A stretch of DNA of 64,000 nucleotides from Sphingomonas sp. TDK1 (GCF_001650735.1 NZ_LXVY01000003.1:124001-188000), one strand, 5' to 3'; numbered from the stretch's first letter, positions 51,638 through 60,306 are shown. Notes: a model not told the origin generated them from the sequence alone. Translations and numbers: made by a program.

Positions 51638-52016
51638 GCGTTGTCTGCAGAAAAAAATGGTTAAAAATTCAGCAACAGGGTCGAATCGCGCGAATCCACG
51701 AGTCGTGCCGATTCGACTGGGCCAAGCTCTCGTTTTACCGTGTTAAGTTACTGTAATAGTTTGGTGTTTTCTGGTCCCCCACGGATTTCCTAGGGGTTCA
51801 GCCTGTCAACAAAACTATTTCAGAAAGTTTACATGGCAGGCCCTTGCTCGACTCAGTTCGAGCTTCCTACAACGAACCTCCCGGCCACATTGCTGGCCGG
51901 GGCAACGAGTTCATCGCGCGTCGTCCGGGGGCATGACCGGCTGCGATGGGCCTCATGATCGATATTGTTTTTAGCACGCGGGAGTCGTGATTCCCGCGAA
52001 GGAAGGGTGCGTCACA
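51638..52016 (+). promoter_or_regulatory. dnaA upstream region with GANTC cluster
   Basis: About 380 bp without a gene. Eight GANTC sequences (the CcrM methylation site) lie between here and the first codons of dnaA, at 51683, 51692, 51700, 51710, 51850, 51982, 51989 and 52019; four fall within 32 bp. An 8-bp inverted repeat (GTCGAATC/GATTCGAC, 51680-51717) encloses those four. A hairpin CCCGGCCA/TGGCCGGG lies at 51880-51901, and a 22-bp near-palindrome at 51977-51998 abuts the ribosome site. No TTATCCACA-type DnaA box was seen. Confidence 0.7.
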
Positions 52017-53402
52017 GTGACTCAGGTTCAACCGCTGGAACGTGAGGAAGGCCGCGACGTCGCCAAAGCTTGGGCGCATGTGCGCACCAACCTGCGCCGC
52101 TCGGCCGGCCAGCGGCTGTTCGACCAGTGGCTGAAGCCGGTGGTGCTCATCGACGGCAGCGATTCGCTCGCGGTTCGCCTGGGCCTGCCGTCGCCGTTTC
52201 TCACCCAGTGGGTGAAGAATCACTATGCCGAGCGCCTGCTGCTCGAATTCCGCGCGGTGCTGCCGGGTGTGCGCAGCGTCACGCTGGAGACGATGCAGGA
52301 TTCCGAGCAGCGCGTGCTCAGCGCCGAGCCGGCCCCTGTGCCCGCGCCGCGCACCGAATCGCTGGCCGAGCCGGCAGAGCGGCCCGCGTTCGATCCGCGC
52401 TTCACCTTTGATCGATTTGTGGTGAGCACGACGAATCGGGTCGCGTTCAACGCCGCCGGTTCGGTCGCGCTGCCGGGTGTGCCGATGTTCAGCCCGCTCT
52501 ATCTCCACGCAGGCACCGGTCAGGGCAAGACGCACCTGATGCACGCGATCGGCCATGCGTTCCTGGACGCGAATCCCGGCGCGACGGCGATTTATTCGAC
52601 CGGCGAGCGCTTCATGTTCGAATTCGTGCAGGCGCTGCGCAACAAGGATACGCTGGCGTTCAAGAAGCGCCTGCGCTCGGTCGACCTGCTGATGATCGAC
52701 GATCTTCAGTTCATCGGCGGCAAGGACGCGACCCAGGAAGAATTCTTCCACACGGTCAACGAGTTCATGAGTGCCGGCAAGCGGCTGGTGATCGCTGCGG
52801 ACCGTGCGCCCCAGGCGCTGGAAGGCTTTGAGCCCCGCCTCGTCGGTCGCCTAGGCGCCGGACTGGTGGCGGACATCAAGCCCGCCGAACTCGATCTTCG
52901 CCGCGCCATCGTCGAGCGCAAGCTGAAGGATATGCCCGCCGTCGACATGCCCGTGGAAGTGGCCGATCTGCTGGCCGCGCGAATCACCACGAACGTGCGC
53001 GAGCTGGAAGGCGCGCTGAATCGGCTGGTCGCCTATGCGAGCCTTTCGAACGAAGAGATCACGATCGACTTCGCGACCAGCGTGCTGGGCGAAGTGCTGC
53101 GCACCAGCCAGCGCCGCATCACCATCGACGAGATCCAGCGCGCGGTTTCGGCGCATTTCGAAGTGAAGCAGCTGGACCTGATCTCGGCCCGCCGGGCAGT
53201 TGCGATCGCGCGCCCGCGCCAGATCGCGATGTATCTGGCCAAGCGCCTGACCACGCGCTCGCTGCCCGAGATCGGCCGCAAGTTCGGCAACCGCGATCAC
53301 TCGACCGTGATCCATGCGGTGAAGCGGATCGAGGATCTGCGCAGCAAGGATGTCGAGATCGACGGCGCCGTCCGCGCGCTGATGCGCACCCTGGAAGGGT
53401 GA
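52017..53402 (+). CDS. dnaA: Chromosomal replication initiator DnaA
   Basis: A 461-residue initiator. Domain I is residues ~1-90, a Pro/Ala linker ~100-125 domain II, then AAA+ with F-D-R-F-V-V near 137, Walker A G-T-G-Q-G-K171-T-H, Walker B L-L-M-I-D-D-L-Q-F and arginine-finger region; domain IV has the DNA-binding signature G-N-R-D-H-S-T-V-I-H-A. GTG 52017 is chosen because GAAGGAAGGG lies 9-18 bases upstream; the frame from 51987 is not supported. The GNAT start overlaps its stop. Confidence 0.96.
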   Translation: MTQVQPLEREEGRDVAKAWAHVRTNLRRSAGQRLFDQWLKPVVLIDGSDSLAVRLGLPSPFLTQWVKNHYAERLLLEFRAVLPGVRSVTLETMQDSEQRVLSAEPAPVPAPRTESLAEPAERPAFDPRFTFDRFVVSTTNRVAFNAAGSVALPGVPMFSPLYLHAGTGQGKTHLMHAIGHAFLDANPGATAIYSTGERFMFEFVQALRNKDTLAFKKRLRSVDLLMIDDLQFIGGKDATQEEFFHTVNEFMSAGKRLVIAADRAPQALEGFEPRLVGRLGAGLVADIKPAELDLRRAIVERKLKDMPAVDMPVEVADLLAARITTNVRELEGALNRLVAYASLSNEEITIDFATSVLGEVLRTSQRRITIDEIQRAVSAHFEVKQLDLISARRAVAIARPRQIAMYLAKRLTTRSLPEIGRKFGNRDHSTVIHAVKRIEDLRSKDVEIDGAVRALMRTLEG

Positions 53403-53887
53403 GCCCAGTGATTCGCCCTGCCGCGCCGGAGGACGGTGCGGCGATCTGGGCGATCCTGGAGCCGGTGATCCGCGCCGGCGAAACCTATGCGCTGGACCGC
53501 GATCTCCTGCGTGATGCGGCGCTGGGCTATTGGCTGGCGCCCGATCGCGCAAGTTTCGTCGCGGAAGCGGAGGGAACGTTGCTCGGCACCTATTATCTGC
53601 GCGCGAATCACGCGGGCGGCGGTTCGCATGTCGCCAATTGCGGGTATGCCACCCATCCCGCGATGCGCGGACGTGGGATCGCCCGCGCCATGGCCGAACA
53701 CAGCTTCGCCGAAGCGCGGGCACGCGGCTTCCGCGCGATGCAGTTCAACTTTGTGGTAAGCAGCAACGCGCCCGCCGTGCGGCTGTGGCATGCGCTCGGC
53801 TTCGAGGAGGTCGGGCGGGTGCCGGACGCGTTCGACCACCCAAGTCTGGGGCTGGTCGACGCGTTGGTGCTGTACCGTCGGCTCTGA
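53399..53887 (+). CDS. GNAT N-acetyltransferase
   Basis: A 162-residue enzyme: I-R-P-A-A-P-E-D at the start, A-T-H-P-A-M-R-G-R-G-I-A-R-A-M (acetyl-CoA loop R-G-R-G-I-A, near 84-95) and N-A-P-A-V-R-L-W-H-A-L-G-F near 127-139. It resembles amino-acid or phosphinothricin-type N-acetyltransferases. The GTG 53399 start overlaps the dnaA stop (GTGA), though GTG 53408 is possible. Coupling to dnaA is probably just compact layout. Confidence 0.85.
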   Translation: MSPVIRPAAPEDGAAIWAILEPVIRAGETYALDRDLLRDAALGYWLAPDRASFVAEAEGTLLGTYYLRANHAGGGSHVANCGYATHPAMRGRGIARAMAEHSFAEARARGFRAMQFNFVVSSNAPAVRLWHALGFEEVGRVPDAFDHPSLGLVDALVLYRRL

Positions 53888-54027
53888 CGCGGCGATCGCT
53901 GTTCGTAGGGCGGCGAGAAGCGGACGGGCGATGCGCCGAATCGAAAATTGGTAGCGGTACAAACGGTTGCCAGAACGTGCCGTCATGGCATGCTGCCGCC
54001 GCGTCTCATGAAAAGGAGAGGATCGCC

Positions 54028-54219
54028 ATGATTCGTGTAGCGTCTGTTGTCGCCTCGCTTGCCCTGCTCGCTTCGCCTGCGCTGGCGGCGGCGCCTTGCA
54101 AGGATGCCAAGGGCAAGTTCGTCAAATGCCCGACCGCTCCTGCCGTCACCAAGGATGCCAAGGGCAAGTGCCGCATCGCCAGCGGGCCGAAGAAGGGGCA
54201 GTTCACCCCCTGCAAGTGA
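54028..54219 (+). CDS. Small secreted Cys-rich protein, 63 aa
   Basis: A signal peptide (MIRVASVVASLALLASPALA) is followed by a 43-residue basic mature part with two K-D-A-K-G-K repeats and four cysteines (P-C-K-D, K-C-P, K-C-R, P-C-K). AGGAGAGG lies 6 bases before ATG 54028. I do not recognise the family; the repeats and paired cysteines suggest a tiny disulfide-bonded periplasmic or secreted protein. Confidence 0.8.
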   Translation: MIRVASVVASLALLASPALAAAPCKDAKGKFVKCPTAPAVTKDAKGKCRIASGPKKGQFTPCK

Positions 54220-54238
54220 TCGGGGCATAGTCTGCGCT

Positions 54239-54260
54239 GGCGCCGGGAGGGAGCGGCGCC
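54239..54260 (+). terminator. Hairpin after small secreted protein
   Basis: GGCGCCG-(8 nt)-CGGCGCC, a perfect 7-bp stem 19 bp after the stop, without a clear T tract. Confidence 0.5.
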
Positions 54261-54505
54261 ATCGTGGGTCCCTTTGATCAACGCTGCGGTCGCATTCTTC
54301 GCCGCTCCGGGAGATGGCGCGACCACGAAGACTGGCGGACGATGGATACGTTGCCGCCATCAGCGCAAGCGCTAAGCACCGCGGGCATTATCTCGAAGAA
54401 TGAGAGGATGCTTCCCGAAAGCCCCGTATACTCTCATTGTACGAGGAGCCGTATCTCCGCTCCATCGAGGCCAGATCGGCGCTCGAACGGTTTCGGAGAT
54501 GCGCG
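54261..54505. other. Intergenic region before lactonase-like gene
   Basis: About 245 bp without a gene. TATACT at 54427-54432 is a good -10 candidate but no matching -35 was found. GGTCGC and GCGACC (54290 to 54322) could pair weakly. GGAG before 54506 is the ribosome site. Confidence 0.35.
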
Positions 54506-55387
54506 ATGTCGCTCAAGATTTACCCGATTAAATATGGCGAGCTGGACATGGATGCCAGTGGCCTGGTTCTGTTCCGCGATCCCGGCAGGACCGTGACGAT
54601 CCCGATCATGGGCTTCCTGATTCTGGGCGGCGAGGAGCCTGTGCTGGTGGATACGGGCCCGCGCAGCGCCGAAGAGGTGAACGCGCTGGGCTACCCGTAT
54701 CGCGTGCGCGAGGAGGATGCGCTCGACTATCATCTGGCGCAGCACGGTCTGAAGCGTTCGGATATTCGCCATGTCGTGCATACCCATGGCCATCTGGACC
54801 ACGCCGGCGGCAGCTTCCAGTTCCCGATGAGCACCCAGGTGAGCATCACCCGCCAGGAAATGCAGTTCATGGCATCCGGCATCATGGGCCCCGGCATGTA
54901 CACCGCGGCCGACACGAAACACTTCATCGACCGCCTGCACACCCGCGGTGCGCTGCGTCTGTTCGACGTGGACGGCACGTTCGAGGAGGAGGTGATCCCC
55001 GGGGTCGTGGTGCAGCTTTCCGGTGGACACACGCCGGGTTCGATCTCGGTGCTGGTCGAGACGGACGAGGGCATCGCCAATATCTGCGGCGACATCGCCT
55101 ATGACCTGAACGACCAGATCATCAGCCCGGCCTTCGAGCAGGCTGCCCATGAACCGCACATCACCGGCAATCGCGCGATGACCACGCTGGAGGAAAAGCG
55201 GGCGATCAAGCGTGCACTGTCGAAGAGCCGCTTCCTGCTGCCGGGGCACGATGTACCGGCGCTGGTCGAGCGCGGAAAGATCGTCGGTCTGGCGCCGACC
55301 GCCATCTCGAACCCGGCGTTCGACGTCACCAAGGCGGTCAACTACACGCCGCTGCTGCGCAAGATCGACGTCGAAACGCTGGTGTGA
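54506..55387 (+). CDS. AHL-lactonase-like MBL-fold hydrolase
   Basis: A 293-residue metallo-beta-lactamase-fold protein. V-L-V-D-T-G-P near 47-53, then H-T-H-G-H-L-D-H-A-G-G (about 91-101) carrying HxHxDH, a later G-G-H-T-P-G-S, G-D-I-A-Y-D and L-L-P-G-H-D. This order fits N-acyl-homoserine lactonases (AttM/AiiB group), which break quorum signals. No AHL synthase is nearby, so the natural substrate is uncertain. GGAG lies 9 bases before ATG 54506; the frame extends to 54437 but without support. Confidence 0.78.
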   Translation: MSLKIYPIKYGELDMDASGLVLFRDPGRTVTIPIMGFLILGGEEPVLVDTGPRSAEEVNALGYPYRVREEDALDYHLAQHGLKRSDIRHVVHTHGHLDHAGGSFQFPMSTQVSITRQEMQFMASGIMGPGMYTAADTKHFIDRLHTRGALRLFDVDGTFEEEVIPGVVVQLSGGHTPGSISVLVETDEGIANICGDIAYDLNDQIISPAFEQAAHEPHITGNRAMTTLEEKRAIKRALSKSRFLLPGHDVPALVERGKIVGLAPTAISNPAFDVTKAVNYTPLLRKIDVETLV

Positions 55388-55503
55388 GCGTCAAGGGAGA
55401 ATGGCGGGCGGAAAGGCCCGCCACTTCCGCTTGGCCACTTCCCCTTTGTACGTCGCGGCGAAAGGCTCGCCGCGGCGTTGTTCCGTTCGTTGGGAGAATG
55501 CGC

Positions 55504-55998
55504 ATGGCAACGACGGACGACGAACAGTGGATGCGGATGGCGATCGAGGTCGCGCGGTCGAAGGGGTCGGATCCATCCACCTCGCCGCTGGGCTGCGTGA
55601 TTGTGCTCGACGGCAAGGTGATCGCTGCCGAGCGCAACCAGACGCATGAACTGCCCGACGCCACCGCCCATGCCGAGATGATGGCGATCCGCCGTGCCTG
55701 CGAGCGTACCGGCGAACTGGAACTGCGCGGCGCCACTCTTTATTCGACGCTGCAGCCCTGCGGGATGTGCACCATGGCATCGATCTGGTCCAAGGTCGGC
55801 CGGGTGGTGTTCGGCGCCGGGCGCGGGGACGTGCACGCGATGTATTTCGAGGCGAGGCATGTCGATACGCTGAGCTTCATCGGCGACGCCTATCGCGATG
55901 ACATCGTGATCGAGGGTGGTTGCCTCGCGGCGGAATGTGCGACGCTCTATTATCCGCCCGAGGCCGAGCTTCCCGTAGAGGAACAGGCAAACCTTTGA
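55504..55998 (+). CDS. Nucleoside deaminase (CDA superfamily)
   Basis: A 164-residue zinc deaminase: H-A-E-M near residue 58-61 for catalysis and P-C-G-M-C (about 88-92) for zinc. N-Q-T-H-E-L-P-D-A-T-A-H-A-E resembles the guanine/tRNA-adenosine deaminase region, and the long C-terminal tail suggests a small-molecule deaminase such as guanine or a modified base, rather than TadA. ATG 55504 has GGGAG 9 bases upstream. Confidence 0.83.
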   Translation: MATTDDEQWMRMAIEVARSKGSDPSTSPLGCVIVLDGKVIAAERNQTHELPDATAHAEMMAIRRACERTGELELRGATLYSTLQPCGMCTMASIWSKVGRVVFGAGRGDVHAMYFEARHVDTLSFIGDAYRDDIVIEGGCLAAECATLYYPPEAELPVEEQANL

Positions 55999-56005
55999 AC
56001 GGTGC

Positions 56006-56323
56006 CTATTGGATCAGCCCCGCAAGGACCGCCACTCCGCCCAGGGCGGCTGCGATCCGCGCAAGGCGCGCGTCATAGGTCAGGCCCAGCAGGACGAGCG
56101 CGGCCGCGAGCGTGAGCGTGCCGCACCAGCCGACCATGGCGCGTCCCCAGTCCGGCGTGGCGAGCGTTACGGCGAAGGCCGTAGCAAGGAGCGCCCATCC
56201 GGCAGCGCGGAGCTGCGACGATCGGATGTGCTTCTGCCACGAGCCAAGCAAGGCCGTCGCATGGCGCGGCATTGCGGCGGCGAGGGCGAAGAAGCCGATC
56301 AGGGTGAAGCCGGCGGCGATCAT
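56006..56323 (-). CDS. DUF3325-like membrane protein
   Basis: A 105-residue protein with three hydrophobic helices and a R-H-A-T-A-like loop. It matches the small DUF3325 proteins that accompany PepSY iron-uptake operons. It overlaps the PepSY gene by 4 bp (ATGA) and is the last gene of the Fur-type operon. Its exact role is unknown. Confidence 0.75.
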   Translation of the reverse strand: MIAAGFTLIGFFALAAAMPRHATALLGSWQKHIRSSQLRAAGWALLATAFAVTLATPDWGRAMVGWCGTLTLAAALVLLGLTYDARLARIAAALGGVAVLAGLIQ

Positions 56324-57810
56324 GCGAGCTGCGTCCGGGCGCGGCGACGGGGTGCGGGGGCTGGTCGACGCCACTGCTTCCAGGCCAGCAAAGCCATGCC
56401 CATGGCAGTGGCGAGCAGCGTGATGCTGACCCCTGTCTGCACCGGGTCGGCATAGGCGCCGCCGGGCAAGGCAGCTACCGCGCAGCCCAACGCGAGGATC
56501 GAGAGGAGCGTCGGCCAGCTTCGCTTGGGCGCTAGCGCGACGCCGAGCAGCAGGGCAGCAGCGGCGCTCCACAGCGCGGCGGAGACCTCCGCGCCGGCGC
56601 GGTCTGGCAGCGCCAAGGGCAACAGACGATTGGCGAGCAGGAACGCGATGCAGCCGATCGGCACGCCCGCCAGAACGCCGGCATTGAGCCGCTCGACCAT
56701 CCGGTTGCTCAGGCTGAGCGGCGCACGATCGCGGCGCTTCACGACCCAAAGCACCATGCCGCTCGCCACCGCCATCGTCAGCATCGCGCCGCACAGGAAA
56801 TAGAGCCAGCGCGTCGCGAGCGGCGCGAAGCGGGCGAGGTGGAGGCCATAGGCCACGCCATAGGTCTGCAGGGCAGGGCGATTCTCGGTAAAATCGGCGA
56901 GCACGCGGCCTGTGGCACCGTCAAAGCTGACCGCGCCGGCGGCGTAGGCGATCTGGCGCGTATCGTCGCGGAACATCGTCACCACGGCGGCGGCATCGTT
57001 CGGATGCGCGATCGTTACACGGCCGACGGGGCGGCCCAGGCGGCGCTCGGCTTCGCGCAGCATCGGGGCGAGCGGGGCGAGCGGGGCCGGTTTGCCCGCG
57101 GCGGGGCGGTCTATCACGCCGGGCTGGAAGGCCTGGAACATCGTCGCCACGTCCTTCCCGTAATTGGCACTGATCGCCCAAGGCATGTTGAGCGTCGCCA
57201 GCGTGAGCAGCCCGGTGAAGCTGATCATGACGTGGAAGGGCAGGGCGAGCACGCCGAGCGCATTATGCCCGTCCAGCCAGGAGCGCTGGCCCTTGGCTGG
57301 ACGAAAAGTGAAGAAATCGGCGAAGATTCGGCGATGCGCGATGATCCCGGTGATCAGCCCGAGCAGCAGCACCATCGCGGCGAGCGAGGCGAGCAGGCGG
57401 CCCCAGGGGAACGGCATCTGCAGCTCGAAATGCAGGCGGTAGAAGAATTCGCCGCCCAGCGTTTCGCGCGGAGCGGGGGCGCCGGTGCGGGGATCCAGCG
57501 CCTTGTAGACGAAACCGCTGCCCGGATCATAGGTCGCCTCCACCGTGTTCATGCGATCGTTCGGCAAGGTAAGGTACCAGCCGAAGGATTGGGGCGCCGC
57601 CTTAGACAGGAAGGCGGACGCAGCGGTGAGCGCGTCGGCACGATCGGCGGTGGCGGTGGTTTCGGGACGCATCCAGCGGCCGATCTCGGGCTTGAAAACG
57701 CTCAGCGTGCCGGCGAGGCACATCACGAACAGTACCCAGCCGAGCAAGAGCCCGGTCCAGCCGTGCAGCCATGCCATTACCTGACGGGCGCCCGTGCGCA
57801 CCGCGCTCAT
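56320..57810 (-). CDS. PepSY-associated TM-helix protein (iron uptake)
   Basis: A 496-residue inner-membrane protein beginning L-H-G-W-T-G-L-L-L-G-W, with F-Y-R-L-H-F-E-L near residue 129, H-R-R-I-F-A-D-F-F-T-F-R near 161, W-L-D-G-H-N-A-L-G and L-P-F-H-V-M-I-S, the layout of PiuB/PepSY-TM proteins, some of which act as ferric-siderophore reductases. Several histidines line the helices. It starts inside the stop of the DUF3649 gene and belongs to the siderophore receptor operon. Confidence 0.9.
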   Translation of the reverse strand: MSAVRTGARQVMAWLHGWTGLLLGWVLFVMCLAGTLSVFKPEIGRWMRPETTATADRADALTAASAFLSKAAPQSFGWYLTLPNDRMNTVEATYDPGSGFVYKALDPRTGAPAPRETLGGEFFYRLHFELQMPFPWGRLLASLAAMVLLLGLITGIIAHRRIFADFFTFRPAKGQRSWLDGHNALGVLALPFHVMISFTGLLTLATLNMPWAISANYGKDVATMFQAFQPGVIDRPAAGKPAPLAPLAPMLREAERRLGRPVGRVTIAHPNDAAAVVTMFRDDTRQIAYAAGAVSFDGATGRVLADFTENRPALQTYGVAYGLHLARFAPLATRWLYFLCGAMLTMAVASGMVLWVVKRRDRAPLSLSNRMVERLNAGVLAGVPIGCIAFLLANRLLPLALPDRAGAEVSAALWSAAAALLLGVALAPKRSWPTLLSILALGCAVAALPGGAYADPVQTGVSITLLATAMGMALLAWKQWRRPAPAPRRRARTQLA

Positions 57811-58106
57811 CGCGGCGGCATCCCGGCAGCCCAGGCGATGCCCGCCAGCAGCGCGGCGGCAGCGAGAATGCCGCCCACCGCGCGCAACGGGCCGGGGGCG
57901 AGGAAAGCCCAGATCGTGGCCAGGGGGGCGATGAGCAGGGCGAGCATCGTCGCCGGCACGGTCGCGTCCAGCCGCGGCATCGGCAGAATTCGCGCTGCGG
58001 CCGAAGCGAAGCATGCCGCAACGAGGTAGGCGCCGAGGCTACCGGCCACCGCGCGCGTCGCGATGTTCGCCCGGTAGCCCCAGTCGCGACGGGATGGCGC
58101 GCCCAT
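57807..58106 (-). CDS. DUF3649-like iron-uptake membrane protein
   Basis: A 99-residue protein with about three transmembrane helices: R-A-V-A-G-S-L-G-A-Y near the start and A-P-G-P-L-R-A-V-G-G after the middle. It matches DUF3649, usually found between a TonB receptor and a PepSY protein. It starts 8 bp after the receptor stop and overlaps the PepSY start by 4 bp. Confidence 0.75.
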   Translation of the reverse strand: MGAPSRRDWGYRANIATRAVAGSLGAYLVAACFASAAARILPMPRLDATVPATMLALLIAPLATIWAFLAPGPLRAVGGILAAAALLAGIAWAAGMPPR

Positions 58107-58114
58107 ACTCGGCC

Positions 58115-60205
58115 TCAATAGGTGAAGGTGAGGCTGCCGAGCACGCTGCGCGGCGCGGCATAATAGGCCTGGCCCCACATGAGGCTGCCCAGATAGCTGC
58201 TGTCGGTCACGTTGCGGACGTTGATCGCGGCGCGGACATGATCGACCAGGCGTATGCTGGCCATCAGGTCGAGCACGGCATAGTCCTTCTGGGTGACGGT
58301 GAAGTCCGGGCTGCGGATCGTGTTCTGCCAGCGGAGCTGCGCGCCGAGCTTCAAGTCGCGCAGCTCGGGCGCGGCATAGGTGGTGGCGAGCTTGAGGCTC
58401 TTGGTGGGAACGAAGACACGGGCGGCCTTGCCGGCATCGTCCTCGATTTCGAGGCCGGTATAGCCGCCGCTGATCGTCCAGCGATCGGTCACGCGACCGC
58501 CCAGCTCGATCTCGAAGCCGCGGGCAGTGGTGTTGAGCCCGCGATAATAGTTGGCGCCCAACTGGCCGGGGTCGCCGGGGCCGAACTGGCCCGCAACGGT
58601 GGCCAGATTCTTTTGCTTGGCCCGGAACAGCGACGCGGTGGCATAGAGACGGCCGCCGAACCATTCGCTCTTCAATCCACCCTCGATGCTGGTGCCGGTG
58701 ATCGGATCGAGACGCCGGCCGCGCACGTCCGATTCGTCCTGCGGATTGAAGATGCTGGTATAGCTTGCATAGAAGGAAATGTTCGGCGTCAGATCATAGG
58801 TGAGGCCGGCATAGGGGCTTACGTCGCTATTCTTGCGGTACAGGTTGGCGCCATAGGAGACCCCGCTCGCCTTGAGCCAGGTCGCGCTGGCGCCGACCAC
58901 TGCCTTCAACTGGTCCGTGACGCTCAGATGCGCGGCGCCATACACGCGGGTCACGTCGGTTCGGCTGTTGGCCTCGAGCGTGATCGGTGCGGTTCCCGGA
59001 TCGGCGATCACGCTGGCGGCGAGGTTCGGCACCGCGGGATAGGCGACGAACTTGTTGCCCTTGCCCTGCCATTGGCGGTTGTCCGCCCGGCCGCTCGAGA
59101 CGCCGAAGGCCAGCTGGTGCTCGCGGCCGAACAGATGGAGCGGGCCCGAGGCGGTGAAATCGCCGATATATTGGTCGGTCTCGGCGGGATAGGCGCCGAC
59201 CTGCCCTGTGATCCCAAGGCCGGTTGCCTTGTCCGGCGTGCCGAACGCATAGAGCAGTCGGGCCTGCTGCTTGTTGTTGATATAGGTGAACACGCCCTTG
59301 GCCTGCCAGCCCCTGCCGAGATCATAGGCGAGTTCGCCGAAAGCGCGCTGGTCGGTCGTGTTCCAAAAAGTCCAGGGCGCAGAGGTGGTGTCCGACCGCG
59401 CATAGGGAATGCGGCTGCCATCGGTATAGACAAGCGGCAGCGCCCCCCACAGCACGCCGTCGGCATCGTTCTCCTGGCGGCTGTAGCCCACCGTGGCGGT
59501 GAGTTGCGGCGTGACCTTCCAGGCGGCGATCAGGCCGTACACGTTGCGGTTGACATGGTTATAGTCAAGATGACTGTCGCGCTGCTCATGCGCATAGATG
59601 CCGCGCACCGCGAGCGTGTCGGTGACCGGCACCGATACATCGGCCTCGCCGCGCCAGCGATTCCACGAGCCGGCCTGCGCGGTGGCGGTGGCCTGCAGCG
59701 TATCGGTCGGGCGCTTGCGGACATAATTGATCGTCGCGGAGGGGTTGCCGACGCCGGTCATCAGCGCATTGGCGCCTCGGATCGCCTCCACCCGGTCGAA
59801 CAGCGCGGTGTCGAGGTCACCATATTGAATGCCATAGGGCATCGGCAGGCCGATCCCGTCGACCTGGAAGTTGGTGATGTCGAAGCCGCGGGAGTTGTAA
59901 TAGGTCCGGTCGCTCTCGACCCGCTCGACATTGATGCCGACGGTCTGGTCGAGCACGTCGTTGATGTTGGTGAGCTGGAAATCCTGGATCCGCGCCTGGT
60001 CGATGATCGTGATCGACTGGGGCGTCTCGCGCGGAGTGAGGCTGAGGCCGGTCGCGCTTTGCGACGGCTGCGTCACCGTGCCGTTGACGACGATCTGGTT
60101 CTGCTGATCGTCCCCGTCCGCGGTGCCGTCCGGACCGGCCAGGGCTGTGCCCGGCAGGGCAAACAGCGCAGTGGTGAGCAGGGCGGTGCGAAGCGACAGG
60201 TGCAT
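58115..60205 (-). CDS. TonB-dependent siderophore receptor
   Basis: A 696-residue outer-membrane receptor of the FhuE/FpvA type: signal peptide cut near G-T-A-L-A, I-V-V-N-G-T-V-T TonB region, plug T-P-Q-S-I-T-I-I-D and S-R-G-F-D-I-T-N-F-Q-V-D-G near 110, and a barrel ending S-L-T-F-T-Y. It imports a ferric siderophore. The operon that follows (DUF3649, PepSY, DUF3325) and a Fur-like palindrome upstream fit iron control. Confidence 0.95.
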   Translation of the reverse strand: MHLSLRTALLTTALFALPGTALAGPDGTADGDDQQNQIVVNGTVTQPSQSATGLSLTPRETPQSITIIDQARIQDFQLTNINDVLDQTVGINVERVESDRTYYNSRGFDITNFQVDGIGLPMPYGIQYGDLDTALFDRVEAIRGANALMTGVGNPSATINYVRKRPTDTLQATATAQAGSWNRWRGEADVSVPVTDTLAVRGIYAHEQRDSHLDYNHVNRNVYGLIAAWKVTPQLTATVGYSRQENDADGVLWGALPLVYTDGSRIPYARSDTTSAPWTFWNTTDQRAFGELAYDLGRGWQAKGVFTYINNKQQARLLYAFGTPDKATGLGITGQVGAYPAETDQYIGDFTASGPLHLFGREHQLAFGVSSGRADNRQWQGKGNKFVAYPAVPNLAASVIADPGTAPITLEANSRTDVTRVYGAAHLSVTDQLKAVVGASATWLKASGVSYGANLYRKNSDVSPYAGLTYDLTPNISFYASYTSIFNPQDESDVRGRRLDPITGTSIEGGLKSEWFGGRLYATASLFRAKQKNLATVAGQFGPGDPGQLGANYYRGLNTTARGFEIELGGRVTDRWTISGGYTGLEIEDDAGKAARVFVPTKSLKLATTYAAPELRDLKLGAQLRWQNTIRSPDFTVTQKDYAVLDLMASIRLVDHVRAAINVRNVTDSSYLGSLMWGQAYYAAPRSVLGSLTFTY

Positions 60206-60257
60206 GATCCAGCTTATCCCTTTGGGTCTCGTTCTGTGGGCGAGCCTTTAGGGACAC

Positions 60258-60286
60258 TGAATAATGCGAGTCAATCGCATTATCAA
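60258..60286 (-). promoter_or_regulatory. Fur-like palindrome within receptor promoter
   Basis: ATAATGCGA-GTCAA-TCGCATTAT (60261-60283) is a perfect 9-bp inverted repeat close to the Fur consensus. On the minus strand TTGATA (60286-60281) and TATTCA (60263-60258) flank it with a 17-bp spacer, so a bound repressor would cover the promoter. Confidence 0.75.
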
Positions 60287-60306
60287 AAATTATGGTGCCT
60301 TTGGCA

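Noticed and set aside
51700..51760. A CtrA site (TTAA-N7-TTAA) before dnaA
   Set aside because: TTAAGTTACTGTAA has the first half but the second half is TAAT-like; two mismatches make it unconvincing.
51638..52016. A chromosomal origin upstream of dnaA
   Set aside because: No TTATCCACA-type DnaA boxes were seen, and in several alphaproteobacteria the origin lies away from dnaA. The AT-rich part is short. A box search and GC skew would be needed.
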